A DNA stretch of 64,000 bases from an uncultured Pedosphaera sp. (lineage in GTDB: Bacteria; Verrucomicrobiota; Verrucomicrobiia; Limisphaerales; Pedosphaeraceae): contig CAIXFN010000093.1 in assembly GCA_903918755.1 (NCBI GenBank), forward strand, positions 1-64,000. The letters are read 5' to 3'. Both the position numbers and the translations under genes were made by a program. Below the pieces are notes generated by a model. It searched no databases, was not told the origin of the DNA, and saw nothing but the letters and a program-made list of their open reading frames with translations. How positions within the stretch are numbered: the stretch's first letter is position 1; every line of letters starts with the position of its first letter. This document shows positions 20,901 to 29,221 of the stretch, one piece after another.

Positions 20901-21320
20901 ATCCTGACTGTTATTTCCCCCGGTGTTGGCGCCTTGTTTAAACCGAATTTCACCGACGAGGGAATTGTTCGCCGTGTTGCCGTTGACGTGGACGCTGTTG
21001 CCGTCCATGGTCAACAAAATGCCCGGAAAGGCCGCGTACGTGGCACCGTTCGGACTGCGGAGACGCGAGCCGGGCAGGCACTCATAGGTATTGCAGGGAT
21101 TTGCTGCGGCGGAAACGTTGGCACCGTTCTTATCACTCCATTTGTTCGCGGTGTTCCAATCACTGCCAGACGCCAGGATAACGCTGTAGGTTATGTTCGT
21201 ACAGTCCGCGCGCGATTGACCCGGGGTTAAGAGCAGTCCGGCGGTAATGAGAGCGGCGCCGAAACGGAGTCGCGGAACGCGCGACCTTGACGAGTCCTCG
21301 GCCTGGGGAAGTATTTTCAT
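17922..21320 (-). CDS. Large secreted multidomain protein (Ig-like, PA14-like and Big-type domains)
   Basis: The 1132-residue protein has an N-terminal hydrophobic signal (about 20-38, ending SRAD). An Asn/Gly-rich beta-helix-like region is followed by an Ig-like domain (STPANQRVLTNTSASFSATV). Next come a PA14-like segment with FFVSSDDDTDLYL, a second Ig-like domain, a Big_5-like domain and a C-terminal module ending in GTRFYRIRGQ, a tail often seen in verrucomicrobial exoproteins. No catalytic motif is visible. Adhesion or glycan binding at the cell surface is the most reasonable inference. It is followed by a strong terminator. Confidence 0.65.
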   Translation of the reverse strand: MKILPQAEDSSRSRVPRLRFGAALITAGLLLTPGQSRADCTNITYSVILASGSDWNTANKWSDKNGANVSAAANPCNTYECLPGSRLRSPNGATYAAFPGILLTMDGNSVHVNGNTANNSLVGEIRFKQGANTGGNNSQDYGTNFFPKLVLNGGQLDLGNDGTCVIDGELNIAAPSSMYNDGPNDRGYVVIGKLTGSARLEWWAVQNGLFNPAYFHNLNIAGNSNTFNGPWFVHDGLLVGTGINSLGTNNIDIESQGALMTTYNINNPKGNLTLNGQMFLTQDDTFQSVIINGVGLTKGTHSFAELSASFTNFPANFNAYQGVESYTSGSGSITVLADNTTPVAFTSTPANQRVLTNTSASFSATVSGPAQSVQWYSNNVAIPGATNLAYATPAVDTSYNNTVYKVVVANNINSINAGATLTIGNAVLVSGFVNRSVWIGTQYNRNNTDGTTDTPAVTAVLPSFEDPINDNVVNFVDIVSGYFIPKVTTNYVFFVSSDDDTDLYLSTDSTAANKSLIAQETGWSNSRQWLSSAGNSQLPQKRSDQWSPDTFSFPYAGGIPLVAGSNYYIEAVHHQGTGGDNLAVTFSFAGDNDPTDGSAPLLTGSLIAGFFIDGGTVSITNQPHNVTVVEGNKASFSIGVQASSPFVFYQWQRGGAPIAGATGSAYNTPLLFHALDDQAKLTVVVSVPAGQVVTSVVATLTVQADTTPLVLTETPGVVQNNITGYTEIGLVFNKPITTSSASNLANFALSAGTIVAANLVTNSSGLDRAWSGVVLITTNLPAGALTTLTVNGIRDIYGNVLAQTNVAVAPSKFTWAAIGRSDFSGDFYQNPFGTPTTAPVLPSRVLPVGAHGFNLVNAGESFLNQDEDITFAYETKQGNFDVVVQVQNMDPSDHSSVAGLMVRESIETPGATRGVANRFQSILVSPNKDYAGTTLLPFLPLWSRLTTGVNMDDPIDQFGSFTTNYTKAPYPNVWLRLQRFLTDTNDVFIMSAGTNGTSWTILGDQDFVKGGDITTAMPTNLYVGVAYGAFLDQLGGVPAAFNVAQDYAVRVRNYGDTGVVSLPVTIKSTAVSGNQVRFAFPSQSGVTYFVEYKSSLGAGAWQTLQTLPGTGGELTFTDAVTSGTRFYRIRGQ

Positions 21321-21871
21321 TGGTTTGGTTGGTAGGGACGTTGATCAGTTCTGGGTTGCGGCGATTAAGATTAGCGATTGAACCGGACAGATCCATCTCT
21401 CGTTCGCGCATCCACAGTGATGGTTGACATTACAGCGCAAGAAGTTCGCGCGAGCTTGCGAGCATGGATCATGGCAACAGCCTACTGAATGAGAAGCATA
21501 AGAATAGGACATTCCCCTTTAATATTTGGACGAAATTTACCTGAATTGGAAACTTGGGCAGCTTGTTGGTGGCGCATCCCGCACGGCAAGATGTCTGTCG
21601 TGACGCAATCCCGATTGAACTCAGGGCAGGGCTGATAAGGAGCGCTGCCGGGAGATTGCGGCTGGTCTGAGTGCGGCTGCGAGCGCGCTGAATTTGTTGG
21701 GCAACCGGGAATTCGTAAGAGTTGCGAAATTCGTGCTACGATTGCTAAATGATTACCGGGGCAAGGAGATGCCCGGATTGGTCGGAAATAAAAGAGCCGT
21801 GAGAATCGGCAGCTGCACTGAGATGCGGCCAACAGGGAATTTCGGGGCACGGCTGTGGTGTTTGGCGCCCC
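21321..21871. other. Intergenic stretch without a recognised gene
   Basis: About 550 bases separate two large minus-strand genes. The part next to 21320 presumably holds the promoter of the 1132-residue protein. Short open frames exist here (for example 21482-21850 minus) but none has a family signature or plausible start context. I see no clear terminator or RNA element. Confidence 0.5.
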
Positions 21872-24800
21872 TCAGCGCACCTTCCACCAGCCCCAGTTTT
21901 CGGGCCGCAAGCGTGCTTCGCTGGGAATGTCGCTCACAATCGCGGTGTCCCGGTTGTTCCAGTAAACTCTTTGCAGGGTCTGCACCCCGTTGCCGCGCAG
22001 AATGCCCAGATCGGCCCGGTAGCTGCGGCCGGACTCGGGGTGCCAACCCAGCACAGTCAAGGGAATCCGGACTGTAAACCGCCCGGACGATGGGACGAAC
22101 GCCACCTCCGAGCTTACGTCTTGAACCTGGTCAAAGGTCACCTCGCCCACCGGTGAGGCAAAGACGGTGCGGCTCGCAGTCGGGCTTCCCGAGGCCACGG
22201 GTTGATAGAGGACCGCCGTGGTCTGCTCCCCGGTCCGGGCAACGAGTAAGCGCAAAATGTCCTTGGAATTACCCTGCTTTTGTCGCTGCTCCTTCTCTGG
22301 CTGCCGACTGAGCATCAGGTCCAAACCGCCACCCTTTTTGAAGAGGAAGCGATAATCAGTGGCGGCGTTGGCGGGCAGGTGCGGATCGTCCGTCTGCCAT
22401 TGGAGATAGAGAAAGCGTTCATCGAATGCGACGCCGCCGGTGACTTGATTGTCGATGGTCACGAGCGATGTGGGCTTCCAAGAGGCCAGGTTGGTGATCG
22501 GCGCGGTTAGGCGCGTTAATTCCAGCTCCTGGCTCCCGGTTCCCCGCCGTGGATCCGTCTGATTAGCGCGCAGGCTTGCCGCCAGGTCCGCGGTCATCGT
22601 GACGGTGCCAAATTCACGCCGGCGGACCGTGTCCCAACCTTCGACATGGTAAAGGCTTGAGCTGACGAATCCCGCAACCAGATATATCGCACCATTGGCA
22701 ATCTGGGTGATGGTGGGATGGAAATGTTCCTGCTCAAAGCTGAAACCGTCCATGATTTGGCCGCGCTCAGCGCGCGGCAGACGGATAGGCGGAAACTGCC
22801 GGGCGTCGCCTCCCAGTGTTTGGACAAACAAACCGTCGGTGGTAAACACATAAAAATTACCCATTTCGCCGTTCACCACGAATACTTCGCCCGCCTCTCC
22901 CCGTGGCTGAATGGGTGGACCGAGGAGCCGGGTGGGGGCGATGTATTGACCGGGTTCCATCGGCACGGTGTTGTCGTCAGGGTACTCGCGATAGCGCCAC
23001 ATCTTGCGGCCGTTCCGGTAACCGACCGCCGCACTGACAAGCCAGCCATCCCGGGCGGGTACCAAACACAGCCCGTCCTCCGCGCGGGCCAGATAAGCGG
23101 TGGGGGGAATCAGGAACCGGGCTTGTTCCAGGTCGAAGAGGGGCACGCCCGCGGCGTTGATGGTGGGAGGAGGTACGCGGATGGCCCAACTCCCGGTGGC
23201 CTCCAGTTCGGGGCCGAAAACAAAATCCCGATAACCATGGGTTTTCTCTTGGGCACCATTGCGCGAGGTAAATTGCTCCGCAAAGACATGATAGCGAAAC
23301 TCGTTGGTCTGGACTTTCAGGTCGCCGTTGAGATCCGCCCAGGTCATGAAGTGTTCATGCTGTTTGTTGGGCGCGGTTTCGAGGATATCCGGCCGGGTGT
23401 AGAGGTACGGCCACCAGCGGTCCGAGCCCAAATACCCCACCGGGTGCGCAATCTGGGTTTTTTCGTCCAATAGATAGATTGCCGAGTAAGTATTGCCCCG
23501 CAGGCCGCCTTGGTAGCCGCCGACCAGGTAGGTGCGGCCGGCCACCCGCAGCGGGCGTTCGGGAAGCCAGTTTTCACCCGGCAGCGGGTCATTCCCCTGC
23601 GTTTCGACGCGGGCCACCACGGCTTTGACCCGCGCGGTCCCGTGGGCCCAGTCCAATCCGAACTCCAGAATGCCCCCAAAGGTGGCAAAGAAGAGTCGGT
23701 TTTGGTCTGCGGGATCCAGCGTGCCCCCGCCGCCGTAATGCGTGGGGCCGTAGCGGGCTTGTCGCAACTCTCCCGTGGCGGACCATTCGCTTACCCGCTT
23801 GGGCAGGTTATCCGCTTCGGCCACCCAAAGGTGATTTTGGCTGTCCACCGCGACGCCGGCGGGATACTGCATCCGGAGCTCGTCGTATAAACCCAACTGG
23901 GGGCCACCCGGATGGCCAATGGACCGGAGGAGTTTATAGTCCTGGTCGAACACTTGGATCTGGTGGCTCTTTCCCCAAACGCTGATGTAAATATGACCAT
24001 CTGTGCCAACGGCCATCCGTTGCGGGTCATCGAGGCCGGTGATCAGGATTTCCCGGTTCGACAATTGCACGTTGGTTCCTCCCGGCGGCACTTCGGCGCG
24101 GTAACGTTCCAAGCGGCTTTCGCTCAGCACCAACAGTCTTCCTCGGGTGTCGAATAGCAGCCCTTTGGGATGGGCTAGGGTGCTCGAGCCGAGGGCAGCC
24201 TTTTTGCGGCTGTCAAAATAATAAATCGTGTTCTTCCACGGGACGCTCGTGGCAATGATCCCGTTATGCACCGCCAGACCCGCGCCTTCGTGAATGCCCT
24301 CGCGCACTCCGTCGGGGTACTTGCCGATGAGTTTGGCCGCGAAGGTATCGATGGGGGTCGTTCCGCCGTTTCGTTGCCGCATGCTCTTCGCGGCGTACAA
24401 GCCATGAACCGGGGTTGAGCCGACGCTCAGGTTGACGGTGTAGGCGAAGAATTCCGGGTCGCGATCGGGGCCGGCGTCGCGCGCCAACGCGTTGCCGCCC
24501 GCCCAGCCGTCGATCTTGGGACCGCCGACGAGCTTGTTTCCCTGCTCGTCCATCAGGAGCAGCGTGTCGCCCGCCTCACCCACGCGCGAGGCGAGCAGAA
24601 GCTGCGGGATACCGCCGCACGCTGGACCGGTCTCTTGTGGCAGGAACAAAACGTCGCAGGGCACCGAGTGGTCGGCCAGCCAGCCGCCGCTGCCGTCCAA
24701 CGTGGGCCAGGGCGGATTGCCGCCGCCATATACATTGAACTCGTAGCGCAGGTGTAATCCGTCGTGGACCAGTCCCCGAACATGGTAGTCGCCTTGAGGC

Positions 24801-25084
24801 GCGCGCTGGCGCACATAATCACCAGAGCCGGAGGAACTGCCTTCGTCATAGCCGTCCCAATAAACGGTGTTTTCACCTGCCGGCAATTTTGTTTCGGAGA
24901 TCAGGTTGCGAACACGCTTTCCTTCGGCGTCCTCCAAAACCAGCGTGACATAGGCTGCCTTGGGGAGGTCAAACCGGATAGGAATCCCAACCTCCGCCCC
25001 GGCTGCTGCCCAAGTCAAGAGGAGTCCCGCAAGGACAAATCCGGATTTCCGCGTGATGGCGAAATGAGAAGACATGGAGTTCAT
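21872..25084 (-). CDS. Large secreted beta-propeller protein with FlgD-like and CBM9-like ends
   Basis: The product (1070 residues from the ATG at 25084) has a signal peptide ending near GAEVG. An N-terminal sandwich of FlgD-like Ig type (VTLVLEDAEGKRVRNL, then NTVYWDGYDE) leads into a long NHL-like propeller with segments such as AVGTDGHIYISVWG and AVDSQNHLWVAEADN. Near the C-terminus a CBM9-like fold appears (DERFLYLQWQTDDPHL). The role is unknown; a surface scaffold or binding protein is likely. The regulator gene lies immediately upstream. The open frame extends to 25201, but the extra residues precede the signal peptide. Confidence 0.65.
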   Translation of the reverse strand: MNSMSSHFAITRKSGFVLAGLLLTWAAAGAEVGIPIRFDLPKAAYVTLVLEDAEGKRVRNLISETKLPAGENTVYWDGYDEGSSSGSGDYVRQRAPQGDYHVRGLVHDGLHLRYEFNVYGGGNPPWPTLDGSGGWLADHSVPCDVLFLPQETGPACGGIPQLLLASRVGEAGDTLLLMDEQGNKLVGGPKIDGWAGGNALARDAGPDRDPEFFAYTVNLSVGSTPVHGLYAAKSMRQRNGGTTPIDTFAAKLIGKYPDGVREGIHEGAGLAVHNGIIATSVPWKNTIYYFDSRKKAALGSSTLAHPKGLLFDTRGRLLVLSESRLERYRAEVPPGGTNVQLSNREILITGLDDPQRMAVGTDGHIYISVWGKSHQIQVFDQDYKLLRSIGHPGGPQLGLYDELRMQYPAGVAVDSQNHLWVAEADNLPKRVSEWSATGELRQARYGPTHYGGGGTLDPADQNRLFFATFGGILEFGLDWAHGTARVKAVVARVETQGNDPLPGENWLPERPLRVAGRTYLVGGYQGGLRGNTYSAIYLLDEKTQIAHPVGYLGSDRWWPYLYTRPDILETAPNKQHEHFMTWADLNGDLKVQTNEFRYHVFAEQFTSRNGAQEKTHGYRDFVFGPELEATGSWAIRVPPPTINAAGVPLFDLEQARFLIPPTAYLARAEDGLCLVPARDGWLVSAAVGYRNGRKMWRYREYPDDNTVPMEPGQYIAPTRLLGPPIQPRGEAGEVFVVNGEMGNFYVFTTDGLFVQTLGGDARQFPPIRLPRAERGQIMDGFSFEQEHFHPTITQIANGAIYLVAGFVSSSLYHVEGWDTVRRREFGTVTMTADLAASLRANQTDPRRGTGSQELELTRLTAPITNLASWKPTSLVTIDNQVTGGVAFDERFLYLQWQTDDPHLPANAATDYRFLFKKGGGLDLMLSRQPEKEQRQKQGNSKDILRLLVARTGEQTTAVLYQPVASGSPTASRTVFASPVGEVTFDQVQDVSSEVAFVPSSGRFTVRIPLTVLGWHPESGRSYRADLGILRGNGVQTLQRVYWNNRDTAIVSDIPSEARLRPENWGWWKVR

Positions 25085-25197
25085 GCGAAAAGGAGATTTC
25101 GGTCCGCTTGGAATATTCGATTTCGTGGCGAGGGGTTTCCCATTTCTCAATTTAATTGGATTAAGCGCCACAGGTGATCCGGTTGAATTCCGGTTGG

Positions 25198-26097
25198 TCA
25201 ATTTGGACGGCTGACGGAGGGTTTGGCCGCGCGGTATTCTTTGGGCACCGTGCCAAAGGAGCGTTTGAACCGCTTGTCGAAGTGGCTCTGGTCCGAAAAT
25301 CCCACCTGGCTGGCGATCTCGGCAATCGACAGGCTGGTTTCCTTTAGAAGTCGGGCGGCGTTTGTGAGACGGACATGATTGAGATACGCCACCAGGGTCA
25401 TTCCGGAAACTTTTTTAAAATTCTTCATGAATTGCGGTTGGCTCATTCCGGCCAGGGTGGCGGCTTCGCCCACACTGAGTTTCTCCGCATAGTTGCGGCT
25501 GATATGGTCGAAGAGTTTCTTGAGTTGCAGCGTGCGCTGTTGCTGCCGGACGAATTCCCATTTCAGCAATTCCGATCCCTGGAAGCGGCACGCCATGTGA
25601 AAGAGGATTTCCAACAGAAACGCCTTGCATCCGATTTGTTTGAAGTGGTGCGGCGGGCAGTCGAAGTAACACCCCAGGAGGGACGCCAAGGCCAGACCGA
25701 TCGGGTCGGTCGTGGGGTCCGGGAGCCGGAGCACGTGGGTGAGTTTCTCCAGCTTGGTGTAAAACGGAAGCAGGAAGGCGTAATCGAAGGAGGGGGAACC
25801 GAGGCTGTAGACAAATTCCGGGAGGAAACTGATCACCACCACGCGGGTGTTGAATCCGGGAAAATCCACGACATGATGCAGTTTGAGGTTATCCACCACG
25901 AGCATGTCGCCGCAGTCCAGTGGCACTTCCTGGTTGCCCATGCGGAAGCGCGCGGGACCGTCCAGGGGAATGAACAATTCGAGCCGCTCGTGCCAGGTTT
26001 GCGCGCGCGTGTGCTGCTGGGAACTGAAACGGAAGAGCTTGATCAGGAAGGGGAACTCCCGGTCCAATTCGACTTCATAATGGCCTTTGTCGTCCAA
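25198..26097 (-). CDS. AraC-family transcriptional regulator, probable apiose-operon regulator
   Basis: The 299-residue protein has an N-terminal cupin-like sensor domain (QTWHERLELFIPLDGPARF near residue 34). A C-terminal AraC/XylS double helix-turn-helix follows, with SVGEAATLAGMSQPQFMKNF and SIAEIASQVGFSDQSHFDKR. Its position about 100 bases after the last catabolic gene, on the same strand, suggests it senses apiose or a pathway intermediate and controls the operon. Its own target could also be the exoprotein gene that follows. No operator repeat was identified. Confidence 0.85.
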   Translation of the reverse strand: MDDKGHYEVELDREFPFLIKLFRFSSQQHTRAQTWHERLELFIPLDGPARFRMGNQEVPLDCGDMLVVDNLKLHHVVDFPGFNTRVVVISFLPEFVYSLGSPSFDYAFLLPFYTKLEKLTHVLRLPDPTTDPIGLALASLLGCYFDCPPHHFKQIGCKAFLLEILFHMACRFQGSELLKWEFVRQQQRTLQLKKLFDHISRNYAEKLSVGEAATLAGMSQPQFMKNFKKVSGMTLVAYLNHVRLTNAARLLKETSLSIAEIASQVGFSDQSHFDKRFKRSFGTVPKEYRAAKPSVSRPN

Positions 26098-26201
26098 TTG
26101 CTCCGCAATATCGTGCGGCTCAAAGTCGAGTTTGGCGCAGGCATTGAGCAGCGCGCCGAAGCCCGCGCCGAGGGCGGAATTTTTGGATGCAGCCGGGTTT
26201 T

Positions 26202-28229
26202 TTATAAAGTTGGATCGGGAGCGGGGGAATAGTCAAGCCAGGCGAGGGCGCAGGGTGGCAGCGTCAGCACACGGCGGTCCGGGGCCATCGACAATGCCTC
26301 GCCGTGATCCGCCTGCCAGGCTTCGGGATTGCGGAGTGCGGCCAGGATTCCCGGTTCATCCAGGTACTTTAGCCGGGGCCCGGTCCCCCAGTCCGGGACG
26401 CGCACGGTTTGTGCAACCGGCTCCAAATTCGCCAACAGCAACCGGGTGGTGCGGCCGTTACGCAACGCGAGCGCGGCAACTTTCATGGGCTCGCTCGATT
26501 GGGTCCGCGAAAAGCTTGGATACAGGCGGCAGCCGCCAAAAAGATGGAAGATCGGGAACACCGCGTCGGGCGAATCTTGCAGACCGGTTGGCCAAGGCAG
26601 CGGATCGCTCGTGGTCAACAAACCCCGGGGGCCGGCGGTTGCGCAGAAGGTGAGACTTTGAGCTTCCCCCGCAGCCAATTGTTGGATCATCGCCAGGGTC
26701 CAACCCGCTCCAAACAGCGAAACCTGCCGGGGATCAGCCGGAGCGGCCGCCGCGCGTTCACCGGCTTGCCGGGGCGTCAGGCTGGCGATCGGATTGAAGC
26801 GCGGTCGTATGGTGATCGGGGAAACCACGAGGGGAATTCCGGGAAACCGGTGCCGCATGGTCCGGAGTTGATCCGCCGCCCCCAATGGCGTCAACGCCAT
26901 CGACCGATTGTCATCGGCATGCACCTGTGGATTCATGGACCAGGCAATGAACTTGGCCCCCGCCGCCACGCCCGCAGCCGCGGCCGCCAGGTCCAAATCG
27001 TAGAGGTTTCCATCCGTCCCCAGGCCCATGGGGAGGCCCAGCGAAGCAAGGTTCGACACCGCGGCGGCGAAAACTTCCCGACTGGTCGAGCGCGCGCCCG
27101 CCTCCAGAATGAGGAGCCGTTGACAACGGTCCAGCAGGGCGTGCCCTCCCTCGCCGGAACCCAGGCAGCGGGCCAACTCCCGAAGTTGCGTCGCGTTAAC
27201 TGGATCAACGTGGATGGCCAGTTCGAGCCGCAAATCGAGGTCCACCGCTTCCCGGTAGCCCGCGGCCAGCGTTTCCGGCCAATCCCGCGAAGCGAGCCGC
27301 AAATCCACTCGCAGATGCGAGAGTCCCAATTTGCGGAGTCGATTTCGTTGGACCGCTGTGAGCGCGGGTACTTGCAATGGCCGGTTGGTCACCGAACATT
27401 GCAGCCCGACAAAGGGGAGGGGATGAGCCGCATCCTCAAAGGTAACGTTTACAACTGGGGCTGAACTGGCCGGCTCCGATTGCCCAGACAACGAGAACCG
27501 CACTGCCGATTCCTTTACTGGCTTGAGGCGCAAGGTCGCCGATTGGCTGAGCTTCGAGCCGGCCGGAACCAGCACGGGTCGCGGACGGGACAGGGGCGTG
27601 CAATAGGTCTTGAAACTCGCATCAATCCAGTTGCGCTGATCCTCGGTTTCAAACACCTCCCCGGCCAGCGAAACCTCCGCCCAAAGGCCGGGGGCGATTT
27701 CATGGGCCAGGGAACGGAGATCGTGGAACCCAGGGATCGGTTGCCGGGCCGCCACTAGCTGCGGAAAATTGACCTCGGCCGATCTTCCATCCACGTATTC
27801 CAGCCGGCAGACTTGGCCGGCGCAGCCGGAAATCGGGTGCAGTATGCAAAGCCCGATCCGGTTGCGCAAAAAGGTCGTTTTTGCTTCGCCCTCCGCCGTG
27901 TAATGAAGGGTCCCAGCTGCCGTCCCTTCGATCCGGGTCTGCCAGACGAAATGAATGTCGTTGCTCCGGTGCTCGGCGGTGAAGGAAATCGCGAAGGACT
28001 CTGCCTTCCGGTCAATCACGAGATTCTGAACGCGCGGCGGAATGGTATTCCAGAACTCATCGCGGACTGTCGCATACATTCCCTGCAATATCTCGCGTTG
28101 GGCGAAGGTTACAAACCGCACGCCGCCGTCCTCGAAGCCGAGTGAAAGGGGACCCGCCCGCAACTCAATCAGCGGCGAGGGACGCTGCTGGCAACCGCTG
28201 ATGAGAATGTCGCTGGCCGGAAGGTTCAT
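26202..28229 (-). CDS. apnL: D-apionolactonase (ApnL-like)
   Basis: The 675-residue cytoplasmic protein has no signal peptide. Its layout is an N-terminal beta-sandwich (about 1-230), a TIM-barrel middle with GLGTDGNLYDLDLA and FIAWSMNPQVHADDNRS near residue 460, and a C-terminal domain, as in D-apionate lactonases. These hydrolyse D-apionolactone to D-apionate. The ATG at 28229 overlaps the permease stop by 4 bases; the longer frame to 29270 is antisense-like read-through over the permease gene. Family membership is my recognition from motif and context, since no search could be run. The other pathway enzymes lie in the same operon. Confidence 0.7.
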   Translation of the reverse strand: MNLPASDILISGCQQRPSPLIELRAGPLSLGFEDGGVRFVTFAQREILQGMYATVRDEFWNTIPPRVQNLVIDRKAESFAISFTAEHRSNDIHFVWQTRIEGTAAGTLHYTAEGEAKTTFLRNRIGLCILHPISGCAGQVCRLEYVDGRSAEVNFPQLVAARQPIPGFHDLRSLAHEIAPGLWAEVSLAGEVFETEDQRNWIDASFKTYCTPLSRPRPVLVPAGSKLSQSATLRLKPVKESAVRFSLSGQSEPASSAPVVNVTFEDAAHPLPFVGLQCSVTNRPLQVPALTAVQRNRLRKLGLSHLRVDLRLASRDWPETLAAGYREAVDLDLRLELAIHVDPVNATQLRELARCLGSGEGGHALLDRCQRLLILEAGARSTSREVFAAAVSNLASLGLPMGLGTDGNLYDLDLAAAAAGVAAGAKFIAWSMNPQVHADDNRSMALTPLGAADQLRTMRHRFPGIPLVVSPITIRPRFNPIASLTPRQAGERAAAAPADPRQVSLFGAGWTLAMIQQLAAGEAQSLTFCATAGPRGLLTTSDPLPWPTGLQDSPDAVFPIFHLFGGCRLYPSFSRTQSSEPMKVAALALRNGRTTRLLLANLEPVAQTVRVPDWGTGPRLKYLDEPGILAALRNPEAWQADHGEALSMAPDRRVLTLPPCALAWLDYSPAPDPTL

Positions 28230-29221
28230 TCGGGCTGGGCGGTTGGGATTAGGATGACTCGCCGATTCCGGCTGGCCAGCAACCGCGCGCGCGTGGTATC
28301 CACGAGCACCGCCAAGAAAATGATGGCGCTGGTGATTAACGGATAAAGATAGGGGTCCGTATTCAGGATCACTAAACCGTTTTCCACCGCCTGGATGAGC
28401 GTGGCGCCGAGGAAAGCGCCCGGAAAAATCCGGCCGCGTCCGCCGTAGAGACTGGTGCCGCCCAAAACGGCGGCGGCGATGCCCTTGAACTCGTAGTTCT
28501 CCCCAAATTTGGGGGACACCGCCCCCAGTTGCGAAAGCGAAACAAAGCCGCCCAGGCCGGCGCACAATCCGCAGAGCGTGTAGGCCACCAGGAGAATGCG
28601 CCGCGAATTGATTCCCGCGCGACGGGCGGCCTCGGCGTTGTGGCCCACGGCATAGAGCTGACGTCCGAAGGCGGTTTGGGCCAGGATCAGGGCGGCAAGG
28701 GTCAGGACGCCCAGGGCCAGCAGCACCGGAACCGGAACTCCCGCAACCCGGGCGGCGCCAAACTGCAGGAATTCCGGCGGCAGATTGATGGCGCGGGTTT
28801 CCGTCAACCACAATCCGAAGCCGCGTCCGATGGACAGTACCGCCAGGGTGACGACAAAGGGAAGCAACCGGCAACGGGTCACCAATATCCCGTTGCCGAG
28901 TCCCACCATGGCCCCGGCCAGGAGCATGAGCGCCAGGCCCGCCAGGGGGCCGGCGCCGCCCAACACCACCCGGCCGGTGAGCGCGGCGCCGACAAACATA
29001 ATCGCCCCCACCGAGAGATCCACCCCGCCCGTCAGGAGGACGAAAGTCAAGCCCACCGCCACGATCAGCGTGGGCGCGGATTGGAGCAGGATATGGGAGA
29101 AATTGACCAGGGTGAGAAACCGGGGCGCTAGCACTCCGAAACCGGCGAATACCAGCGCAAAAAGCAGGACCGAGGCCTGGTTGAGCGCCAGCCGGACCAA
29201 TCTGGAGCCGGGGGGATTCAT
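28226..29221 (-). CDS. ABC importer permease (ribose/apiose type, RbsC-like), second copy
   Basis: This 331-residue membrane protein has about eight to ten hydrophobic helices and the family signatures GLTFVLLTGGVDLSVGAIMF and YAVGHNAEAARRAGI of RbsC-type permeases. It overlaps the ATPase gene upstream and the lactonase gene downstream by 4 bases each. Together with the permease at 30735-31718 it probably forms a heterodimeric inner-membrane channel for a pentose, by context D-apiose. Confidence 0.88.
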   Translation of the reverse strand: MNPPGSRLVRLALNQASVLLFALVFAGFGVLAPRFLTLVNFSHILLQSAPTLIVAVGLTFVLLTGGVDLSVGAIMFVGAALTGRVVLGGAGPLAGLALMLLAGAMVGLGNGILVTRCRLLPFVVTLAVLSIGRGFGLWLTETRAINLPPEFLQFGAARVAGVPVPVLLALGVLTLAALILAQTAFGRQLYAVGHNAEAARRAGINSRRILLVAYTLCGLCAGLGGFVSLSQLGAVSPKFGENYEFKGIAAAVLGGTSLYGGRGRIFPGAFLGATLIQAVENGLVILNTDPYLYPLITSAIIFLAVLVDTTRARLLASRNRRVILIPTAQPE

